Below are positions 59,614-64,000 of a stretch of 64,000 nt of DNA, piece by piece. The stretch is from contig QVLQ01000031.1 in NCBI GenBank assembly GCA_003545705.1, positions 124,001-188,000 on the forward strand, read 5' to 3'. Position numbers and translations under genes: made by a program. Numbering within the stretch: the stretch's first letter is position 1; the number at the start of each line of letters is the position of its first letter. The DNA comes from Acidomyces sp. 'richmondensis' (taxonomy: Eukaryota; Ascomycota; Dothideomycetes; Mycosphaerellales; Teratosphaeriaceae). The notes beneath the pieces are model-generated. The model was not told the origin of the DNA, did no database searches, and saw only the letters and a list, made by a program, of their open reading frames with translations.

Positions 59614-62600
59614 TTATGCCTTGCGCACAATGCCCAGCTCCAATAGGCGTTCCCAGACACGGTCTCGCACATTCGCCAAATTCTTGTCAAAGCGCAAACC
59701 GTCTTGGTACTCTAGTGAAGGACAGTTGTGGGCAAGCAGCAACTCATATACGCGTCTCCTTAACCTCGTATCATCATCACATCGCGCCCAATGCAAGTCA
59801 TCCTGACCTGCATCGCCTTGGGGCAGGCTATATCTCGCTTTCTCAGCCAGCTCAGTTTGATCATCCATATCGACCACGCCTTGTGTTTGCAGTGCGGGGA
59901 TGAGGCTCAATTGAGCGGTCACTGCAGGCGCATGGAAGCTTTGCGTGATTGGATTGCCTCGAAGGTCCAGAACTTTGAGTGTCGGCAGCTTAGCGAGGGT
60001 GGCAATCGTCTTTCGCAGGCGGTCAATCCGGTTGCAAGAAATCTCTAGATGCTCCAGTCGTTGGATGTTCAGCAACGGCCGTATATCTTTGAGAGAGTTG
60101 AAGCTGGCGTTCAAAGATCGCAAATTAGGTACGCACACCCCGAAGTCTTGCGGGAGCTCTTGCAGCCCAACTGATGCTATCTCCAGATGGTGGAGATTCA
60201 GAAACCGACGCTTGGAGCTCAGAGAAGGCATAATGTTCCCAGAAAGCCTCAAATATCGCGCTTCCAAGGCTTCGTCCAGGATAGAAACACGAGCATGATC
60301 TCGTAAGCATTGTCTCCGCATGGATAATAATTCTAAGTCACGCAGCTCTCCGATTCCTTGTACATTTGCCATCCGATTGTCATCGAGATGTAGCTCACGA
60401 AGATAGGGCATCATACTAACATCTAATTGCTCCAAGCTGCACTTTCGCAAGGACAAGACTTCGAGCTTCTTCTGACGCTGAAGCACGGTCAGCCCTTCAA
60501 GGGGATTTTCATCGAGCTGTAATTTCTCTAATGCTGGGAGAGTCTCCAGATGTTGAATTTGCTTTATTTTATTGCCGCATAGGTCCAGATGGGTTAGCCG
60601 CTGTAGCTGAGTTCTAGAGAAGTCGACGTCCCTCAGCTTGTTGCGTCGAAGTCTCAGCTTCAATAAAGCATCTAACTCTGAGATGCCATCAAGATTCTCT
60701 ATTTGGTTATCATCGGCGGTTAACTCCCGAAGATGAATCAAGTGACTCAATCCTTTTAGACTTTCGAGCTGATTACCAGAAATATCTAAATATTGAAGGT
60801 TGATTAAGTATCCCCAGTGAGTCATGCTGGACAAACGGTTATATCTTGCCGCCAATCGCCTTATCGTTGATGGCGCCCCATTGAGCTGTGTCAGGGCATT
60901 GCCAGATACGTCCATATCCTGCACTTGTCCGCAGAATTCGTCGAGACCATGAATTGTGACAAGAGACCGATTGTGAAGATCCAACTGTTTGAGGGTGTCC
61001 CAATATGGTTCATCTTCTTGCACATCCGTCAACGTCTTTACCAGATCCTTGACTGCTAGTGCATAGCGATCATTGACTTCAGCAGCTGCGTGTTGCGCGA
61101 GTCGCACAGCTAGAGCATGCTCGCTGGGCCTGTGTTCATCCTCTTCGTGGATGGTGAAGTCCGGAAGATCGCTCCACAGGAAGGTGCTATTGGGATCAGG
61201 TTTCGATGGCGATGTTTGCAGCGTAGCAGGTTGGGGGAGATGTTTAGAATTCATGGGTTTGGAGACGCTGAGAGAAACGCTCATCATGCGCTCTCCAGGC
61301 AATGAGGCAATCAGCGATAACTCACTATGTTCATGTGCTTCGTTGGTGAACTTGTTGGTTAAAGTCTGTCTGCGCAGCGACATCTGAGGTCGACGCCCAT
61401 TGAAAGCTAAAAGAGTCGATTGCCGCTGCGGTTGATGGTTCTGACGGAGCCTTGGTGATCGTATGGCCTCGATCTCTGGTTCATACTCAGCTAAGACGGT
61501 ATCTTCACGCAACCCCTGCCCAACAGAGGTTGAACCCTCAGTGCAACATATCTCGTCTTCACTCTCGATGACGGCTTCAATCGGTGCTTCAGAAAGTGGA
61601 GCTTCCGTTGCCTCCGCAGTCGGGTCTTCCAAGAGTACATCACGCTCTCTTCGGAGAGCAAGAGTCGCTTGAGCAGCGGCGTATGCCAGTGGCTGCTGCC
61701 TTGCTTTTCCTAATGCAGACAATCTTCCGAGTTCCTCGTCGTTCCAAGATGTAGCTCGAGTCTCCGCCTTTTCGTGCTGACTTGAAGTGAATGCGGTGTA
61801 GCGAGAAGGTATCGAGCTTGAGTGCAAGTGGTTGAGGCACCCCTGCATGTGACTGCTATCTCGAGTAGCAGGGCGCGAAATTACTGTCTCATTAGAAGTT
61901 GCACGCCCTTGTGTGCCGGCCACCTGAGATGTTGCCATATCTTTGACTTCGTTCGGTCCGTCCTTCAAAGCCTGACTTGCAATCACCGTGGTCTTACCAG
62001 TGGCACTGATGCGTCTTGCCTCTTCTTTCTGATCCACGGCCAGATCGGATATGTCTCTGAATGGATCATCGTCGCTACTCAAGTTGCTCGGTGGTTCCAG
62101 ATAGCCCGACTTCTCCTTCTTCTCGGGGCTCTTCAAGCGAACCCAACGCTTTTGGGCCTTATCAAAGGTCATACCACCGATTTTTTCACCGATTAGATGA
62201 GCAACTGCATCTGGGGCAAGAGTGCCAAGATGTTCAGACTTACGTGATGAACTTGTATCGAGGCTGCGGCCAGTGGAAGTACCTGCCGATTGTTGCGTCT
62301 GCACAATACTCCCTTGTGAACGTTGAAAAGTCGATTGAGACTGATTCGAGCATTCGTTAGCTAGGCGGGTCGCCGCCGAGGGTCCAGTGATCCTGATGTT
62401 GGATTCTTCATCAAGAACCACAACGTGGTCGTTCACACTTTGCTCGTTATCAACGTGAAGAGACGCAATAGACTCGGCGATGAACTCGGTATCGTCTCTC
62501 TCCTGGAACCTGCGCAAGTGACTAATGACCCTAGCATCCGTCTGTGATTGGGCGCCAGATCGCCATCCGCTGTGACCACCCTCACGAGAAGGAGGGCGGG

Positions 62601-64000
62601 AAATGCGCAAAGGATCCTCCCCAACGCTCAGGAGCGAGCCATCTTGTCTGGATCCAGGTCCTTCGGCGTCGGATTCCTCAACACTTCCAAGGTTACTCAT
62701 GGGGCGGGCTTTGGCTCGTATAAGTTGCATTACCATCAAAGCCTCGTCCAAAAAATCTTGCGTCGTGACCGACTGCTTCCGTGTTTTGTGCTCTCCTGAC
62801 GGCTTTTGCACCTTTAAGGTGAAGTTCGCAACTTCAGCCGCAACTACCTGAGCCTGTTGCTGGATGGTTAGATTATCACTAGAGCCTGCCATGGAAGATT
62901 CAATATGCTCCATGACTGCCTCAAGCTTATCTTGTCCCTGCGCTGCATATTCCTCAGCTGCCTCCCTAAGTTTAGCCTGGATTTGCTGCCTCCTGTGCTG
63001 ATTTGGTGTCGGATTTCGGGGCCTCATGACCTTGCGATTCGCCAGCATCTCCGGATCATCAAGAACTTGGCTGGGTGCTTCGAAAGCACCTTCAAGATTG
63101 CAAAAGCTTGACACGCGCGGAATATGGGACCCATTGAGTCGATTTCCCGTTGTCTCGTCATCTTCAATCTCGGAAGCGTGCAGAGTACGTCGCCGCTTCG
63201 GCTGCGGATTTTTGAAAGGTGATGTGGGCGGCCTCTTGCCACCTTGTGGGTTTTTGATTTGCCCTTGGTCAAGAGAAACCTCTAGTTGTGGCACATGGTC
63301 CTCCATATGGCGATGATTTGCTTGCTCCCCTTTAAACGTCGAGTTCTTGGAGGAACGTGCCGAACTTTGTTTGGATAGCTTGCGCTTGAGTTTGAAAGTG
63401 TCCTTGACATCGGGGGTCATGTCAAGTCGGAAGCCAAGAGGCACTTTGCTTCCAGGTACAGGAATTTCTGAGCCTGGAGTATTCTCACTTCCTTGCTCAG
63501 ATGGATCGGAGGCACTTGTAACGGTGATTTCAGCACCAAAAGTGAAGTCATTGAGCTCGCCACTCCCAAATGACAGTTGTCTATGCGAATTGTGCGAACT
63601 TTCCTCAGAACTCTTGGCTAGAACCTGGGCCGACAGCGCTTCATGTCGGCTCTTGAGAACAGTGTCCCCTTCTGGATCAAGTTGACTAATTCGCCGAAGC
63701 AATCGATTATTAGTAAACGTATCGTGAGCCGCAAACAACTTCAATGGACTGCCTGACGAGCGTGATTTCGGTGGATCCGGTGTGACGGGACGCAAGGGAG
63801 TCGTCGTTTTATGGGGTAGTTGACTGCGTGAGGAAGGTACAGGCGGCAGCAAATAACTCTCGCCCGGAATCAACGATTCTTCGCCTTTGCTCGGAGAGGG
63901 ACTTAGTGGTCGCTGCTTGAATGAACCATATGCAGAGTACCCGCCACGCTTGAGTTCCACATGCTGGCCAAGGGTAGCAATCGGTGGCGTTCCCGTAGGT
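59614..64000 (-). CDS. SIN/MEN scaffold Cdc11/Nud1 (partial, N-terminus outside window)
   Basis: Open from the right edge to the stop at 59614, about 1461 codons visible. The frame has no ATG near 63960 (the codon there is GTG) and continues past the edge, so the protein starts beyond the window. Cdc11/Nud1 anchors the septation-initiation or mitotic-exit network at the spindle pole body. Visible marks: a Ser/Pro-rich N-terminal region with SPLKLFAAHDTFTNNRLLRR and SGELNDFTFGAEITVTSA, long disordered acidic/basic linkers, and a C-terminal SDS22-type leucine-rich repeat array from about 60995 to 59900 (INLQYLDISGNQLESLKGLS; LTHLDLCGNKIKQIQHLETL; LKVLDLRGNPITQ). It ends VWERLLELGIVRKA. No intron is evident. 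Confidence 0.9.
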   Translation of the reverse strand, partial: PTGTPPIATLGQHVELKRGGYSAYGSFKQRPLSPSPSKGEESLIPGESYLLPPVPSSRSQLPHKTTTPLRPVTPDPPKSRSSGSPLKLFAAHDTFTNNRLLRRISQLDPEGDTVLKSRHEALSAQVLAKSSEESSHNSHRQLSFGSGELNDFTFGAEITVTSASDPSEQGSENTPGSEIPVPGSKVPLGFRLDMTPDVKDTFKLKRKLSKQSSARSSKNSTFKGEQANHRHMEDHVPQLEVSLDQGQIKNPQGGKRPPTSPFKNPQPKRRRTLHASEIEDDETTGNRLNGSHIPRVSSFCNLEGAFEAPSQVLDDPEMLANRKVMRPRNPTPNQHRRQQIQAKLREAAEEYAAQGQDKLEAVMEHIESSMAGSSDNLTIQQQAQVVAAEVANFTLKVQKPSGEHKTRKQSVTTQDFLDEALMVMQLIRAKARPMSNLGSVEESDAEGPGSRQDGSLLSVGEDPLRISRPPSREGGHSGWRSGAQSQTDARVISHLRRFQERDDTEFIAESIASLHVDNEQSVNDHVVVLDEESNIRITGPSAATRLANECSNQSQSTFQRSQGSIVQTQQSAGTSTGRSLDTSSSRKSEHLGTLAPDAVAHLIGEKIGGMTFDKAQKRWVRLKSPEKKEKSGYLEPPSNLSSDDDPFRDISDLAVDQKEEARRISATGKTTVIASQALKDGPNEVKDMATSQVAGTQGRATSNETVISRPATRDSSHMQGCLNHLHSSSIPSRYTAFTSSQHEKAETRATSWNDEELGRLSALGKARQQPLAYAAAQATLALRRERDVLLEDPTAEATEAPLSEAPIEAVIESEDEICCTEGSTSVGQGLREDTVLAEYEPEIEAIRSPRLRQNHQPQRQSTLLAFNGRRPQMSLRRQTLTNKFTNEAHEHSELSLIASLPGERMMSVSLSVSKPMNSKHLPQPATLQTSPSKPDPNSTFLWSDLPDFTIHEEDEHRPSEHALAVRLAQHAAAEVNDRYALAVKDLVKTLTDVQEDEPYWDTLKQLDLHNRSLVTIHGLDEFCGQVQDMDVSGNALTQLNGAPSTIRRLAARYNRLSSMTHWGYLINLQYLDISGNQLESLKGLSHLIHLRELTADDNQIENLDGISELDALLKLRLRRNKLRDVDFSRTQLQRLTHLDLCGNKIKQIQHLETLPALEKLQLDENPLEGLTVLQRQKKLEVLSLRKCSLEQLDVSMMPYLRELHLDDNRMANVQGIGELRDLELLSMRRQCLRDHARVSILDEALEARYLRLSGNIMPSLSSKRRFLNLHHLEIASVGLQELPQDFGVCVPNLRSLNASFNSLKDIRPLLNIQRLEHLEISCNRIDRLRKTIATLAKLPTLKVLDLRGNPITQSFHAPAVTAQLSLIPALQTQGVVDMDDQTELAEKARYSLPQGDAGQDDLHWARCDDDTRLRRRVYELLLAHNCPSLEYQDGLRFDKNLANVRDRVWERLLELGIVRKA

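Noticed and set aside
63960..63960. Start of the Cdc11/Nud1-like gene at 63960
   Set aside because: The codon is GTG and the same frame is open to the window edge with coding-like residues, so the real start lies outside.

Overview
The window is nuclear DNA of a filamentous ascomycete (Pezizomycotina). Genes are split by short introns of about 50-70 bp with GTRAGT-like donors and CTRAY-like branch points. The gene set is typical of this group: DASH subunit Dad1, Pkc1 with paired HR1 repeats, a septation-initiation-network scaffold, Ppg1, Svf1, and a bZIP factor of the RNRKA type. No operons, phage, CRISPR array or intact transposon are visible, and I found no tRNA. The order and species cannot be named from this sequence alone.

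Layout. 1-2.3 kb: AT-rich, perhaps the tail of one gene. 2.4-4.0: three-exon F-box protein (-). 6.2-9.3: secreted Ser/Thr-rich wall-type protein (-). 10.3-11.8: kinetochore Nuf2 (+). 11.9-13.0: uncharacterised two-exon gene (-). 13.3-15.7: AP-3 beta adaptin (+). 16.2-18.0: Pro/Gln-rich uncharacterised protein (-). 18.8-19.9: phosphatase Ppg1 (+). 20-22.3: gene-poor, with a perfect hairpin and what looks like a decayed zinc-finger gene. 22.3-23.7: Svf1 (-). 24.5-25.7: LYC1-like acetyltransferase (+). 27.4-31.1: protein kinase C (+). 31-34.5: gene-poor. 34.6-36.0: membrane-anchored short-chain dehydrogenase (-). 36.4-36.8: small conserved-looking ORF (-). 38.3-41.4: RBR ubiquitin ligase with 72 consecutive glutamines (-). 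43.4-44.1: fungal hypothetical (+). 44-47: no assembled gene. 47.1-49.9: M1 aminopeptidase (+). 50.0-51.5: Pex12 (-). 51.7-52.1: Dad1 (+). 53.4-54.8: secreted beta-propeller protein (+). 55.6-56.9: bZIP factor (+). 57.2-57.6: elongin C (-). 58.0-59.3: METTL4-type MT-A70 methyltransferase (+). 59.6 to the right edge: SIN/MEN scaffold Cdc11/Nud1 (-, runs off the window).

The genes are mostly housekeeping and do not form one pathway. Themes that recur are chromosome segregation and mitotic exit (Nuf2, Dad1, Cdc11/Nud1), protein turnover (F-box protein, elongin C, RBR ligase, Pex12), cell-wall integrity (Pkc1 and the wall-type secreted protein) and trafficking/lipids (AP-3 beta, Svf1). Several pairs are divergent with short shared promoters (Pex12/Dad1 about 225 bp, 370-aa unknown/AP-3 beta about 306 bp, elongin C/METTL4-like about 450 bp).

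Base composition is uneven. The blocks at about 22-31, 34.5-36.8 and 38.3-41.5 kb are clearly GC-rich with mostly C/G-ending codons. The left end and 44-47 kb are AT-richer and carry broken coding-like fragments. Two small multi-exon genes (Dad1, elongin C) and extra exons of the F-box, Nuf2, Ppg1, Svf1 and bZIP genes were found by reading across splice sites. Svf1 appears to use a non-canonical GC-AG intron. I see no clearly new biological system. The points most worth checking are the GC-AG intron, the poly-Q ligase, the two overlapping open frames in the wall-type protein, the decayed zinc-finger locus and a candidate 32-nt intron in the bZIP gene.
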